Shown here: piece by piece, positions 36,425 through 48,804 of the stretch
How the letters are laid out: each line of letters begins with the position of its first letter
Position numbering within the stretch: the stretch's first letter is position 1
Source of the DNA: Xanthomonas vasicola
GTDB lineage: Bacteria > Pseudomonadota > Gammaproteobacteria > Xanthomonadales > Xanthomonadaceae
Direction of reading: 5' to 3'
Length of the DNA stretch: 61,258 nucleotides
Assembly: GCF_000772705.2 (NCBI RefSeq)
Contig: NZ_JSBW02000016.1
Location: forward strand, 1 to 61,258
Notes under the pieces: generated by a model
The model's input: only the letters and a program-made list of their open reading frames with translations
What the model was told of the DNA's origin: nothing
Database searches by the model: none
Position numbers and translations under genes: made by a program

Positions 36425-38385
36425 GCCGCACGCCGGGCGATCACGATGCCGGGCGGCGCCTGTGGATGCAGGGCGCCGCAGCCGGTCTTGCATTGGGCGC
36501 CTTGCCCGCTGCTTCGTCTGCTTCAAGGACATCTCCAATGATCGATCTTGTCGTTCGCAATGCGCGCATCACCACACTCGATCCGCGTCAGCCCAGCGCC
36601 ACTGCCATTGCGGTTGCCGACGGACGCATCGTGGCAGTCGGCGACGACGCGCAAATCATGGCCCTGGCGAAAGGTGCACGCAGCATCGATGCGCAGGCGC
36701 GGCGCCTGCTGCCCGGCCTTAACGACAGCCACACCCATCTGATTCGTGGCGGTTTGAATTACAACCTGGAGCTGCGCTGGGACGGCGTGCGCTCGCTGGC
36801 CGACGCGATGGCGATGTTGAAGGCGCAGGTCGACCGCACGCCGGCGCCGCAGTGGGTGCGCGTAGTCGGCGGCTTCACCGCCTATCAATTCGCTGAAAAG
36901 CGAATGCCCACGTTGGACGAAATCAACGCCATCGCACCAGACACGCCGGTGTTTCTGTTGCATCTGTACGACCGCGCCTTGCTCAACCGCGCGGCGCTGC
37001 GTGCCTGCGGCTACGACAAGGCCACGCCAGATCCGCCGGGCGGGCGCATCGAGCGCGACAAGTTAGGCAATCCCACCGGCCTGCTGCTGGCCAAGCCCAA
37101 CGCGTTGATCCTCTACGCAAGCCTGGCCAAAGGCCCACGCCTGCCACTGGAATATCAAGCCAATTCCACCCGCCATTTCATGCGCGAACTCAACCGGTTG
37201 GGGATCACCTCGGTGATCGATGCCGGCGGTGGTTTCCAGAATTATCCGGAGGACTACCAGGTCATCGAACAGCTGCATGCGGCCGATCAACTAAGCGTGC
37301 GCATCGCCTACAACTTGTTCACCCAGAACAAGGGCAAGGAGGTCGAAGACTTCCGTGGCTGGACCGAGTTACTGCCGGTGCGCAAGGGCGATGATCTGCT
37401 ACGCCACAATGGCGCTGGCGAGATGCTGGTGTTTTCCGCTGCTGACTTCGAGCAGTTCAGCGAGCCGCGTCCTGAGCTGCCGCCGGAACTGGAACCCGAG
37501 CTGGAGCAGGTGGTGCGACTGCTGGTGGAAAAGCGCTGGCCGTTCCGCATCCATGCAACCTACGACGAAAGCATCGCGCGCATTCTCGACGTGTACGAAA
37601 AGGTCAACGCAGACATCCCGTTCGACGGCTTGCACTGGTTTATCGACCATGCCGAAACGATTACCCCGCGCAACATCGATCGCATCCGCGCATTGAATGG
37701 CGGTATCGCCGTGCAACATCGCATGGCCTATCAGGGCGAAGCGTTCGTGCAGCGCTATGGCGTGCAAGCTGCAAAACAAACACCGCCAGTGCGGCGCATG
37801 CTGGCTGCGGGAATTGCGGTCGGCGCAGGCACCGATGCCACGCGCGTGGCCAGCTACAACCCGTGGGTGGCGCTGTCGTGGCTGGTCACCGGCCGCACCG
37901 TGGGTGGCCTGGCGTTATACGGCGAAGAGAATCTGCTCGATCGCGAACAGGCGTTACGGCTCTGGACGCAGGGCAGCGCCTGGTTTTCCGGCGACGAGGC
38001 CAACAAGGGCACGCTGGCGGTGGGGCAGTTGGCCGATTTCATCGTATTGTCCGACGATTATTTTCGTGTTGACGATGCGGCCATCGCCGACATCACCAGT
38101 GTGCTGACCGTGTTGGGCGGGCGTGTTGTGCACGGTGACGGCGACTTTGCCGCGCTGGCACCCACGCTGCCACCGGCCATGCCGGACTGGTCGCCGGTGA
38201 ATCGCTTTGGCGGCTATCACGTCGGTGGCGTAGGCAGCGGGCTGTCCGCTGCAACGCACGTGCACGGCCACGGCCACGGCTGTAGCGCCCACGGCGCGCA
38301 TGGACACGCAGCGCAGCATGCTGCACCTACCGACGACCTGCGCGGTTTCTGGGGCGCATTGGGCTGCGCATGTTTCGCGTTTTGA
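36421..38385 (+). CDS. YtcJ-like amidohydrolase, Tat leader, His-rich tail
   Basis: A 654-residue amidohydrolase-3 (YtcJ) family protein. The first 35 residues have GRRLWMQGAAAGLALGALPA, a twin-arginine-type leader, so it is probably exported folded. The enzyme begins IDLVVRNARITTLDP; metal ligands are in LLPGLNDSHTHLIRGG, FRIHATYDE and WFIDHAET, and AGTDATRVASYNPW gives the catalytic Asp. The last 55 residues are unusual: a run of His-Gly pairs (HVHGHGHG, HGAHGH) ends in FWGALGCACFAF, possibly a metal-binding extension. ATG at 36421 overlaps the DoxX stop. Amide or enamine hydrolysis is likely; the substrate is unknown. Confidence 0.88.
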   Translation: MSRTPGDHDAGRRLWMQGAAAGLALGALPAASSASRTSPMIDLVVRNARITTLDPRQPSATAIAVADGRIVAVGDDAQIMALAKGARSIDAQARRLLPGLNDSHTHLIRGGLNYNLELRWDGVRSLADAMAMLKAQVDRTPAPQWVRVVGGFTAYQFAEKRMPTLDEINAIAPDTPVFLLHLYDRALLNRAALRACGYDKATPDPPGGRIERDKLGNPTGLLLAKPNALILYASLAKGPRLPLEYQANSTRHFMRELNRLGITSVIDAGGGFQNYPEDYQVIEQLHAADQLSVRIAYNLFTQNKGKEVEDFRGWTELLPVRKGDDLLRHNGAGEMLVFSAADFEQFSEPRPELPPELEPELEQVVRLLVEKRWPFRIHATYDESIARILDVYEKVNADIPFDGLHWFIDHAETITPRNIDRIRALNGGIAVQHRMAYQGEAFVQRYGVQAAKQTPPVRRMLAAGIAVGAGTDATRVASYNPWVALSWLVTGRTVGGLALYGEENLLDREQALRLWTQGSAWFSGDEANKGTLAVGQLADFIVLSDDYFRVDDAAIADITSVLTVLGGRVVHGDGDFAALAPTLPPAMPDWSPVNRFGGYHVGGVGSGLSAATHVHGHGHGCSAHGAHGHAAQHAAPTDDLRGFWGALGCACFAF

Positions 38386-38479
38386 TGGCGCTATCGCCAC
38401 CACACATGCGTGCACGCGCGTTGAACGCCGCACACCTTTGCATCGTCTGTTTCATCCCATTGCCTGGAACCTTGCCGCG

Positions 38480-40108
38480 ATGACTGTTTCTGCCGCACCT
38501 GCCGAAGGTGGTGCCTGGGCGCCGCTGCGTGAGCCAGTGTTTCGTGCGTTGTGGCTGGCGATTCTGGGTAGCAATATCGGCACCTGGATCAATGATGTTG
38601 CCGCCTCCTGGGTGATGGCCGAACAGACCGGCTCACCGTTGATGGTGGCGGCGGTGCAATCGGCCACCACCTTGCCGGTGGTGCTGTTCGCGCTGGTCGC
38701 CGGCACGCTGGCCGACATCGTCAACCGACGCCGCTATCTGATGTTCACCCAGGGCTGGATGCTGCTGGTGGCGGGCACGCTCGCCATGCTGGCGCATCTG
38801 CAGTTGCTGACGCCGTGGTTGCTCGTTGCGCTGACCTTCGCGATGGGCATGGGCGCAGCGATGGCGATGCCGGCGCAGGCGGCGATTGTCTCGGAACTCG
38901 TGCCGCGACCGATGCTGGCCTCCGCGGTGGCGCTCAATTCCATCGGCATGAATATCGCCCGCTCGATCGGGCCGGCCGTGGGCGGGATGGTCGTGGCGCA
39001 ATTCGGCCCGCCATGGGCATTCCTGCTCAACGGGCTGACGTTCGGCCTGATGCTGTGCGTGTTGTGGCGATGGCACCGCGATGTGCATGCCTCGGCCTTG
39101 CCGCCGGAGAGCTTCGGCGCAGGCCTGCATGCCGGCTTGCGTTACGCCGCGCGGGCCGGCCGCCTGCAGGCAGTGCTGATCAAGGCCGCCGGGTTCTTCC
39201 TGTTTGCCAGTGCATTGACCGCGTTGTTGCCGCTGGTAGTGCGCCGCGATATGCAGCTGGGCGCCGGCAGCTACGGCATTCTGCTGGGCTGCATCGGTAT
39301 CGGCGCAATCAGCGGTGCCTTGCTGTTGCCGCGCCTGCGTGCGCGCTACGACCGCGACCTGTTGGTGTTTGTCGCCACCCTGGTCTGCGCTGCATCGCTA
39401 TTGGGGTTGGCGCTATCGCGGCAGATCGGCGTGTTGTGCGTGGTGATGGTGGTGAACGGTCTGGCCTGGATCACCGTGCTGTCGTCGTTGCAGATCCCCG
39501 CACAAACCTCCGTGCCTGCATGGGTGCGTGCACGTGCGCTGTCGCTGTACATCGTGGTGTTTTCTGCCGGCATGGCCAGCGGCTCGCTGTTATGGGGTGC
39601 GTTGGCGCAACGCACGTCGATTGCGACAGCCCTGCAGATCGCCGCCGTGGGTGCAGTAATCGCAGCGTTGCTGGTCAAACGCGCACGCATTGCCGGAACC
39701 GAACAGCTGGATCTCGCGCCCGGCGGGCATTGGCCTGCACCTGCGCAATCGGACAGCGTTGAGCATGACCGCGGGCCGGTGCTGGTGACGGTGGAATACC
39801 GTATCGCTGCCGACGCACGCAGCCCGTTCTTACAGTTGATGACGCAACTGGGCAATGCGCGTCGGCGCGATGGCGCTGTGGTCTGGGGCATTGCCGAAGA
39901 CGTTGCAACACCTGGCGTGCAACTGGAGTACTTCATCGTCGCTTCGTGGTTGGAACATCTGCGCCAACACGAACGCATCACCGGCGACGACCGCCACTTG
40001 CAGGAGCAGATCCGTGCCCTGCATCAAGGCGAACGCGCACCGCTAGTGCGCCACTTCGTCGGTGGCGGCGTTGTGGCGCTGCCGCCGCATGCGCATTCGG
40101 ATATCTGA
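38480..40108 (+). CDS. MFS exporter with C-terminal ABM-like domain
   Basis: A 542-residue protein: an EntS/MFS_3-type major facilitator with about 11-12 helices (residues 20-410), opening LREPVFRALWLAILGSNIGTWIND, ending near residue 425, then a soluble tail. The tail (about 440-530; VLVTVEYRIAADARSPFLQLM, GIAEDVATPGVQLEYFIVASWLEHLRQH) looks like a dimeric alpha-beta barrel (ABM-like) domain. I chose ATG at 38480; the frame is open 60 codons upstream across the amidohydrolase end. Last gene of the AraC-headed operon, a likely exporter of its product. Confidence 0.88.
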   Translation: MTVSAAPAEGGAWAPLREPVFRALWLAILGSNIGTWINDVAASWVMAEQTGSPLMVAAVQSATTLPVVLFALVAGTLADIVNRRRYLMFTQGWMLLVAGTLAMLAHLQLLTPWLLVALTFAMGMGAAMAMPAQAAIVSELVPRPMLASAVALNSIGMNIARSIGPAVGGMVVAQFGPPWAFLLNGLTFGLMLCVLWRWHRDVHASALPPESFGAGLHAGLRYAARAGRLQAVLIKAAGFFLFASALTALLPLVVRRDMQLGAGSYGILLGCIGIGAISGALLLPRLRARYDRDLLVFVATLVCAASLLGLALSRQIGVLCVVMVVNGLAWITVLSSLQIPAQTSVPAWVRARALSLYIVVFSAGMASGSLLWGALAQRTSIATALQIAAVGAVIAALLVKRARIAGTEQLDLAPGGHWPAPAQSDSVEHDRGPVLVTVEYRIAADARSPFLQLMTQLGNARRRDGAVVWGIAEDVATPGVQLEYFIVASWLEHLRQHERITGDDRHLQEQIRALHQGERAPLVRHFVGGGVVALPPHAHSDI

Positions 40109-40794
40109 TGCCCATGCATTGGAAGTTTATCGGCGGTGTTGTGCTGCGTAGCAAGCGGCTTGGGTTGCTGTGCGGCAGGCATTCCATCGCCTGGACCAAT
40201 AGCCCTTGCCTGCGCGCTACCAGTGCTGGCAATGGCGTGCGGCTAGGCATTGGACGACCGCTTTTTGGGGCGTCGTGCTGCACGTAATCTGGTGCATCGC
40301 GGCGGACCCAGCGGCCACACGGCGGGTGGGGGCGACGCATGAGGCTGGCATTACTCCGTGTATTGCTCGCATCGGCTGCCGCTTGCTCGGTTCACTTGCT
40401 ACGTAACAAGGAACGCCAAGCCTTCAGTGCCCAACCGAGACGCCGCGCTCGCCGCTCGCGGGACCGTTGGCGGCATGGATGCCGCCAACGAACCTACATG
40501 GACGTACTGCGGCGTGTCCCGCGAGCGGCGAGGGCACCGCGACCTCGATCAACTGAGCTTTTGACTGATTCCAGGAAGAGCGGCGAACCACTCCGACGCT
40601 TGTCACCAGGCGGGCCTGGCTGGCGTTGGAAAGCAACATGCGCCACTCTTCCGCTGCCGGTATGGGCGCGGGGTTTAGGCGACTGACGACTGTCTGCTTG
40701 TTTCGCCAGCTGCTCATGAATACACCATCAGTAACGCCAGAATCAAAAAAGCCGACTCTCACGAGCCAGACCTTTGCGGATCCGTTTGAGCGGA
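40109..40794. other. Intergenic gap with a palindromic repeat
   Basis: A 686-bp gap between convergent genes. Apart from the 85-bp palindrome listed separately, and a GATCCG-N6-CGGATC hairpin near 40780-40797 at the end of the alpha/beta hydrolase gene, I see nothing. The open frames here are Arg-rich and have no family resemblance. Confidence 0.6.
40448..40532. repeat. 85-bp dispersed palindromic repeat, copy A
   Basis: Outer 17-bp perfect inverted arms 40448-40464 and 40516-40532 (CTCGCCGCTCGCGGGAC and its complement) enclose an inner hairpin 40465-40490 (CGTTGGCGGCAT, GG, ATGCCGCCAACG) and a CTACATGGACGTAC-type segment. A diverged copy in the opposite sense lies at 60357-60413. Confidence 0.8.
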
Positions 40795-41787
40795 TCAGGC
40801 TTTTGCAAACGCCAGCAGATCCTTGTTGAACTGATCGGTATGGGTGAAGGTCAGGCCGTGCGGTGCACCGGCATAGATCTTTAAGTCTGAATTCTTGATG
40901 ATCTTGGCCGAAGCCTTGCCGGATGCATCGATCGGTACGATCTGATCATCATCACCGTGTACTACCAGCGCCGGCACGTCGATCTTCTTCAGGTCGGGCG
41001 TGTAATCGACTTCGGAAAATTCCTTGATGCAGTCGTACTGGCCCTTGTGTCCACCCAACATGCCCTGCAGCCAGAACGAATCGCGCATACCCTGGGTGAC
41101 CTTGCTGCCGGCGCGGTTGGCGCCGAAGAACGGCGTGGTCAGGTCCTGATAAAACTGCGAACGATCCTTGGCCACACTGTCGCGAATGCCGTCGAACACA
41201 CTCATCGGCAAGCCGCCCGGGTTGGTCGGGCTCTTCACCATCTGCGGCGGCACCGCGCCGACCAGCACCACCTTGGCGACGCGCTTGCTGCCATGGCGGC
41301 CGACGTAGTGCGCTACTTCGCCGCCACCGGTGGAATGACCGACCAGGATCGCGTCCTTCAAATCCAGCGCCTCGATCACCGCAGCCAGATCGTCTGCGTA
41401 GGTATCCATGTCGTTGCCGTCCCAGGTCTGCGATGAACGGCCGTGGCTGCGGCGGTCATGCGCAATTACGCGATAGCCGTGCTGACCCATGAACAGCATC
41501 TGCGCATCCCAGGCATCGGCACTGAGCGGCCAGCCATGCGAAAACACGACCGGCTGGCCCTTGCCCCAGTCCTTGTAAAAAATGTTGGCGCCGTCGGGAC
41601 GTTTGACGAAATTGGACATCGGGTGGACTCCATGAGTGGACGAGTGGGGAGACAAGGTGGATTGCGCACGCTTGGCCACGGCAGCACTGGCGCGAGTGGG
41701 TAGCGATAACGCTGCCACAGCTGCCGTGCCGGAAATGAGAAAGCTGCGGCGTCCGGCATCGGCCGGATGCGTCTCGAGCTGATCCAT
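40795..41787 (-). CDS. Tat-exported alpha/beta hydrolase
   Basis: A 330-residue alpha/beta hydrolase related to arylesterases and non-haem chloroperoxidases. The first 40 residues are a twin-arginine leader ([20 protein letters not shown]), so export in folded form is likely; ATG 41787 has an AGGAG ribosome site. The core has [14 protein letters not shown], nucleophile elbow [14 protein letters not shown], acid in [12 protein letters not shown] and final His in [15 protein letters not shown]. The family is usually cytosolic and starts at the internal [10 protein letters not shown], so the leader is an addition worth noting. Alone in the gap before mntH. Confidence 0.88.
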   Translation of the reverse strand: MDQLETHPADAGRRSFLISGTAAVAALSLPTRASAAVAKRAQSTLSPHSSTHGVHPMSNFVKRPDGANIFYKDWGKGQPVVFSHGWPLSADAWDAQMLFMGQHGYRVIAHDRRSHGRSSQTWDGNDMDTYADDLAAVIEALDLKDAILVGHSTGGGEVAHYVGRHGSKRVAKVVLVGAVPPQMVKSPTNPGGLPMSVFDGIRDSVAKDRSQFYQDLTTPFFGANRAGSKVTQGMRDSFWLQGMLGGHKGQYDCIKEFSEVDYTPDLKKIDVPALVVHGDDDQIVPIDASGKASAKIIKNSDLKIYAGAPHGLTFTHTDQFNKDLLAFAKA

Positions 41788-42170
41788 AAAAACTCCTGCA
41801 GGGCGAGGGCATGCAGCCCGGCGGTCGCATGCGCGCAAACGCGTCATGCCGGCGTGCCCACGCGGCGCAGGCCATCGCAGGCAACAGACAGACCGGTGCA
41901 TGCGCCAAGTAAAGCGCGAGTGGCATGCACGCAGATTGCATACGCGTGCGCAGTGCACCTGCTAGCGCGTGGACTGTGATGGGTTCGCGCGATGCGCAGG
42001 CCGAACTGGAAGATGCGTCAACGCACACGGCCGCTTACGGCGCGGCAAATCACGGCCATCAGTCACGGTGCGTATTGAAGCGAGCCGTGCGCGAGGTCTT
42101 CTTTCAGCTTCCGATCCGCACAGCGCAGCTAATCGAACCCAAGCGCAGCGCCTAAGGAAGAGGCCGTCGC
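41788..42170. other. Gap between alpha/beta hydrolase and mntH
   Basis: A 383-bp non-coding stretch holding the promoter of the leftward hydrolase gene. Short, Arg/Ala-rich frames only; no hairpin, repeat or known operator was recognised. Confidence 0.5.
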
Positions 42171-43505
42171 TCAGTGCAGCGCGGTATCCCACAGCAGCTT
42201 CAGATTCAGGCACAGGATCACCGCCGCGATCACCCAGGCGATGCGCACCAGCCAGGCCGGCGCCACCAATGCGCCCATCAATTGCCGGTCGGAGACAAAG
42301 CGCACCAGCGGAATTACCGCAAACGGCAATTGCATCGACAACACCACCTGGCTCAGCACCAACAACCGCGCGGTGCCGGCTTCGCCGTATAGCCAGGTCA
42401 CGATCACCACCGGCACGATGGCGATGCCGCGGGTGAGCAGGCGCCGCACCCATGGCGGCAGGCGCAACTGCAGAAAGCCTTCCATCACGATCTGCCCGGC
42501 CAGCGTGGCAGTCACGGTGGAGTTGATGCCGGAAGCAAGCAGCGCTACCGCGAATAGGGTCGATGCCAGGCCAACACCCAGCATCGGCGCCAGCAGCGCA
42601 TGCGCCTGCTCGATTTCCTGCACGTCGGTGCGGCCATGCGCATGGAACACCGCCGCCGCCAGGATCAGGATCGAGGCATTGATAAACAGCGCGAACATCA
42701 AAGCGATGGTGCTGTCGGTGACCGCCCAGCGCAGCGCCGATCTCCGGCCGACATCGGTCCGCGGATACGCGCGCGTCTGCACGATCGACGAATGCAGATA
42801 CAGGTTATGCGGCATCACCGTTGCACCGATGATGCCGATTGCCAGGTACAGCGCCTGCGGGTCGGTGACCACCTGCGCACGCGGAACGAAACCGCCCAGC
42901 ACCGCCGCGATCGGCGGCGCGGCCAACGCAATCTGGATGCCGAAGCACACGAAGATGAGCAGCAGCAGTGCGATTACGAACGCTTCAAGCGCGCGGAAAC
43001 CGCGGTTCATCAGCAACAACACCAGCACCACATCCACCGCAGTGATGATCGCGCCCACGGTGAGCGGGATGCCGAACAGCAGCTTCAATGCAATCGCGGT
43101 ACCGATCACCTCGGCCAGATCGCAGGCGATGATCGCCAGTTCGCAAATGCCCCATAGCGCCAGATTGACGCCGCGCGGATACCGCACGCGGCAGGCCTGC
43201 GCCAGGTCCAGTCCGGTTGCGATACCCAGCCGCGCCGACAGGCCCTGCAGCACGATCGCCATCAGGTTCGACAGCAGGATCACCGACAACAACAGATAGC
43301 CGAACTGCGAACCGCCCGCCAGATCGGTGGCCCAGTTGCCCGGATCCATGTAGCCCACCGAAACCATGTAGCCCGGCCCCAGAAACGCCAGCAGCCGGAA
43401 CCACCAATGGCCGTCCTTGGGCACGGAGACGCTGGCGTGGTGGTCGCCTAGCCCACCGGTGGCGGTAGCTGACGATGGCGCTGAGGCGGTGGTGTCGGCG
43501 GACAT
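42171..43505 (-). CDS. mntH: Nramp-type Mn2+ transporter
   Basis: A 444-residue proton-coupled manganese importer, 11 hydrophobic segments. The Nramp signatures are intact: [17 protein letters not shown] in TM1 and [15 protein letters not shown] in TM6, which supply the metal-binding Asp, Asn and Met. The N-terminal 30 residues are Ser/Thr/Ala-rich. It is divergent from mntR with a canonical MntR box 34 bp upstream of the ATG, so it should be repressed when Mn2+ is plentiful. Confidence 0.95.
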   Translation of the reverse strand: MSADTTASAPSSATATGGLGDHHASVSVPKDGHWWFRLLAFLGPGYMVSVGYMDPGNWATDLAGGSQFGYLLLSVILLSNLMAIVLQGLSARLGIATGLDLAQACRVRYPRGVNLALWGICELAIIACDLAEVIGTAIALKLLFGIPLTVGAIITAVDVVLVLLLMNRGFRALEAFVIALLLLIFVCFGIQIALAAPPIAAVLGGFVPRAQVVTDPQALYLAIGIIGATVMPHNLYLHSSIVQTRAYPRTDVGRRSALRWAVTDSTIALMFALFINASILILAAAVFHAHGRTDVQEIEQAHALLAPMLGVGLASTLFAVALLASGINSTVTATLAGQIVMEGFLQLRLPPWVRRLLTRGIAIVPVVIVTWLYGEAGTARLLVLSQVVLSMQLPFAVIPLVRFVSDRQLMGALVAPAWLVRIAWVIAAVILCLNLKLLWDTALH

Positions 43506-43538
43506 GCGGGGAGGCCAGGACGGGTCGACGAGAATGAT

Positions 43539-43552
43539 ATAGCAAATGCTAT
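43539..43552. promoter_or_regulatory. MntR operator
   Basis: ATAGCA-AA-TGCTAT, a perfect 6-bp inverted repeat. The centre matches the E. coli MntR box core ATAGCAAAGGCTAT at all but two positions. It lies between divergent mntH and mntR, 34 bp before the mntH start. Confidence 0.85.
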
Positions 43553-43647
43553 GCTGTTGAGCATTGGCAAACTCAATCGTATTGATCGGCCGCGTGCTTC
43601 AAACTACGCATCCCGGCACGACGCCGGCGACGATAGCGAGGACAAGG

Positions 43648-44115
43648 GTGGGCAAGAGCGAAAAGGGGGAAGCGGCCGCGCCGGTCCTGATCGATGCGCA
43701 GGTGCACGTGGAAAGCTTCCGTCAGGTGCGCGAAGCGCGCCGCGCCGAGCTGGTCGAAGACTATGTGGAGCTGATCTCCGATCTGCTGGTCGATGGCGGT
43801 GAAGCGCGTCAGGTCGACATCGCTGCGCGCCTGGGCGTGGCGCAACCCACCGTGGCCAAGATGCTCAAGCGGCTGGTGCGCGATGGTTGGGTGATACAGC
43901 GGCCCTACCGTGGCGTGTTCCTGACCCCGGCCGGCGAAGCGTTGGCGGCATCCAGCCGGCAGCGGCACCAGATCGTGGAGCGCTTCCTGCTTGCGCTTGG
44001 TATCGATGAAGCCACGGCGCGCCGCGACGCGGAAGGCATCGAGCACCATGTGAGCGAGGCGACGGTTGCTGCGTTTGCCGCGTTTCTGGAACGTCAAGGC
44101 GGTTCAGCCACGTGA
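43648..44115 (+). CDS. mntR: Manganese-responsive repressor
   Basis: A 155-residue DtxR-family repressor when started at GTG 43648, the same length as E. coli MntR. Winged helix: [44 protein letters not shown] and [12 protein letters not shown]; metal ligands lie in the [13 protein letters not shown] and [17 protein letters not shown] helices. The frame is open upstream to a TTG at 43564, but that start overlaps the operator region and adds 28 residues absent from the family. Its stop overlaps the tadA GTG. Confidence 0.9.
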   Translation: MGKSEKGEAAAPVLIDAQVHVESFRQVREARRAELVEDYVELISDLLVDGGEARQVDIAARLGVAQPTVAKMLKRLVRDGWVIQRPYRGVFLTPAGEALAASSRQRHQIVERFLLALGIDEATARRDAEGIEHHVSEATVAAFAAFLERQGGSAT

Positions 44116-44636
44116 GCTTGCCTGCAGAGCCCACCGATGCGCCGATCGATACGCCACATTCGGCGATCGACCTCCACTGGATGCAGCACGCCCTGCACTT
44201 GGCCGAGCGTGCCGAGCGCGACTATGACGAGATTCCGGTTGGTGCGCTGGTCGTCGATGCCGAAGGCAACGTGCTGGGCGAAGGTTGGAACTTCAATATC
44301 GCCAGCCACGATCCCAGCGCGCATGCCGAAATCGTGGCGATGCGCGAAGCCGGGCGCCGGCTGGCCAATCATCGCCTGATCGGCTGCACGCTGTACGTCA
44401 CCCTGGAGCCGTGCGCGATGTGCGCGATGGCGATGATCCATGCGCGGATCGCGCGCGTGGTCTACGCCGCCAGCGACCCCAAAACTGGCGCTTGCGGCAG
44501 CGTGTTCGACCTGCTGGCCGACCCGCGCCACAATCACCATGTGCGGGTCAGCGGTGGCGTGCTTGCGGCCGAGGCGAGCTTGCGGCTGACCAATTATTTC
44601 AGGGCCAAGCGCGGCAAGCCGCCACTTGCGCCCTGA
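44112..44636 (+). CDS. tadA: tRNA-specific adenosine deaminase
   Basis: A 174-residue enzyme that deaminates A34 to inosine in the anticodon of tRNA-Arg(ACG). The zinc site is complete: His and catalytic Glu in [13 protein letters not shown] and the two Cys in [17 protein letters not shown]. The C-terminal helix [20 protein letters not shown] is typical. GTG start overlaps the mntR stop, so it is translationally coupled to the manganese regulator. Confidence 0.93.
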   Translation: MSLPAEPTDAPIDTPHSAIDLHWMQHALHLAERAERDYDEIPVGALVVDAEGNVLGEGWNFNIASHDPSAHAEIVAMREAGRRLANHRLIGCTLYVTLEPCAMCAMAMIHARIARVVYAASDPKTGACGSVFDLLADPRHNHHVRVSGGVLAAEASLRLTNYFRAKRGKPPLAP

Positions 44637-44708
44637 GCGACGTGGTCGCGGTATGATGCGCGCCTTTTTCAGCACCCGGCCGGCGACGGCCTTCCACAGG
44701 ACGGCGAT

Positions 44709-45293
44709 ATGGCAGAGAACCTTGCAGGCAACGACCGACTGATCTGGATCGATCTGGAAATGACCGGCCTGGATACCGATCGCGATTCGATCATCGAGAT
44801 CGCCACCATCGTGACCGATGCGCAGTTGAATGTGCTTGCCGAGGGGCCGGAACTGGCCATCGCGCATCCGCTGGAAACCCTGGAAGCGATGGACGAGTGG
44901 AACCGCAACCAGCACCGCCGTTCGGGCCTGTGGCAGCGTGTGCTCGATAGCCAGGTGACACATGCGCAGGCCGAAGCGCAGACGGTGGCATTTTTGAGCG
45001 AGTGGATCCGCGCTGGCGCCTCGCCGATGTGCGGCAACTCGATCTGCCAGGACCGTCGCTTCCTGCACCGGCAGATGCCGCGCCTGGAGCGCTATTTCCA
45101 TTACCGCAATCTGGATGTGTCCACCATCAAGGAACTTGCGCGGCGTTGGGCGCCGACGGTGGCCAATGGGTTCGCCAAGAGCTCAGCCCACACCGCCCTG
45201 AGTGATGTGCGCGATTCGATCGACGAGCTGCGTCACTATCGTCAGTTCATGGGCGCGCTTGGTGGCGATACCGCTGCGGGCGTGGAAGGCTGA
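44709..45293 (+). CDS. orn: Oligoribonuclease
   Basis: A 194-residue 3'-5' exoribonuclease of the DEDDh class that degrades short RNAs and, in bacteria with c-di-GMP signalling, pGpG. Acid residues lie in [40 protein letters not shown] and [18 protein letters not shown], where the His is catalytic. Length and start are normal. It is followed by a strong terminator. Confidence 0.96.
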   Translation: MAENLAGNDRLIWIDLEMTGLDTDRDSIIEIATIVTDAQLNVLAEGPELAIAHPLETLEAMDEWNRNQHRRSGLWQRVLDSQVTHAQAEAQTVAFLSEWIRAGASPMCGNSICQDRRFLHRQMPRLERYFHYRNLDVSTIKELARRWAPTVANGFAKSSAHTALSDVRDSIDELRHYRQFMGALGGDTAAGVEG

Positions 45294-45373
45294 GAACCTG
45301 CAGGCGTGTGAAGCGATTTCAGCTTTAGTTTTTCGCATCCCTCGTCAACACGACCCGTAGCCATCCACACCGG

Positions 45374-45410
45374 AAAAAAGGCCGCATCATCCGATGCGGC
45401 CTTTTTGTTT
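45374..45410. terminator. Bidirectional terminator between orn and mscS
   Basis: GGCCGCATC and GATGCGGCC pair around ATCC, with an A6 run before and a T5 run after. It can stop both orn (rightward) and the leftward ppsA-mscS transcript. Confidence 0.9.
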
Positions 45411-45439
45411 TCCACTCCGGTATTGCCTGTCTGATCGCG

Positions 45440-46425
45440 TCAACGCGCCAACGAAGGTCCCTTGTTCAGATCGCCATCGTCGGTGACGCCGTTGAGCAAT
45501 AGATCGGCGATCGGTTTGCCATCGGCATCGTGGTGATACACGTGCAGATCGCGCTGCGGGTAGGGGATGTTGAGTCCATTTTCCAGCAGCTGATTGCGGA
45601 TCTGTTCCAGCGTGGTGCTCTTGGCTGCACCGAAGTTACCGTTGGTGGCATACGCGAACAACATCAGATCGACCGTACTTTCGCCCAGGTTGGTGACCTG
45701 CACAAACGGAGCCGGCGATTCCAGGATGTTCGGGTTGTCCTTGGCAATCTGCAGCAACAACTGCTGCGCCTTCTTCAAATCGTCCTGGTAGCCCACGCCC
45801 ACGGTGACTTCCAGGCGGCGGTTGGGCAGGGTGCTGTAGTTGACGATCGGTGCAGTGGTAATGGTGCTGTTGGGCAGGGTGATCATGCGTTCGTCGAACG
45901 AACGGATGCGGGTCTGGAAGATCCGGATCTCGTCGACGACGCCTTCCTGGCCCGCGATCAACACGTGGTCGCCATCGCGCATTGGTCGCAGCACGATCAG
46001 CATCACGCCTGCGGCGATGTTGGACAACGAATCCTTCAACGCCAGGCCGACTGCCAGGCCTGCCGCACCGAGCACTGCGATCAGCGAGGTCGGTGGCACG
46101 CCGATCTGGCTCAACGCACTGACGAACACCAACACCAGCAACAACGCATACATCACGTTGCGCAGGAAGTTGGTCAGTGTGATCTCCACGCGTGCGCGGG
46201 TGAGCGCACGGTGCAACCATTGGCTGAGTTGCCTGGCCAGCCACATGCCGACCACGACGATCAGCAGTGCCACGCCCCAATTGACTGCGTACTGCGCCCA
46301 AGGGATGGTGGCCCAATTGAACGCCGGCTCGGTGGCCGTCGCCGGTTTCGCAACCGCGGCTCCCGCTGCCGGCGTTGCAGCAGCTGCTCCCGCAGCTGCC
46401 GCCCACACTGCACCGAACAGTCCCA

Positions 46426-46426
<1 letters not shown>
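45440..46426 (-). CDS. MscS-type mechanosensitive channel
   Basis: A 328-residue small-conductance mechanosensitive channel. After an Ala-rich front (to about 38) come three helices; the pore helix reads SLIAVLGAAGLAVGLALKDS and continues SNIAAGVMLIVLRPMRDGDHV. The beta domain has NSTITTAPIVNYSTLPNRR and the C-terminal alpha/beta domain ends VYHHDADG. Its ATG overlaps the ppsA stop by one base, an uncommon coupling of an osmotic channel to PEP synthase. Confidence 0.92.

Positions 46427-48804
<2,378 letters not shown>

Noticed and set aside
38300..38479. Upstream part of the MFS frame
   Set aside because: It overlaps the amidohydrolase end and contains no membrane or family sequence before MTVSAAPAEG.
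40339..40686. 115-codon frame across the 85-bp palindrome
   Set aside because: Arg-rich translation of repeat DNA.
43564..43647. Upstream TTG start for mntR
   Set aside because: It would add 28 residues missing from the family; the GTG at 43648 gives exactly the E. coli length.
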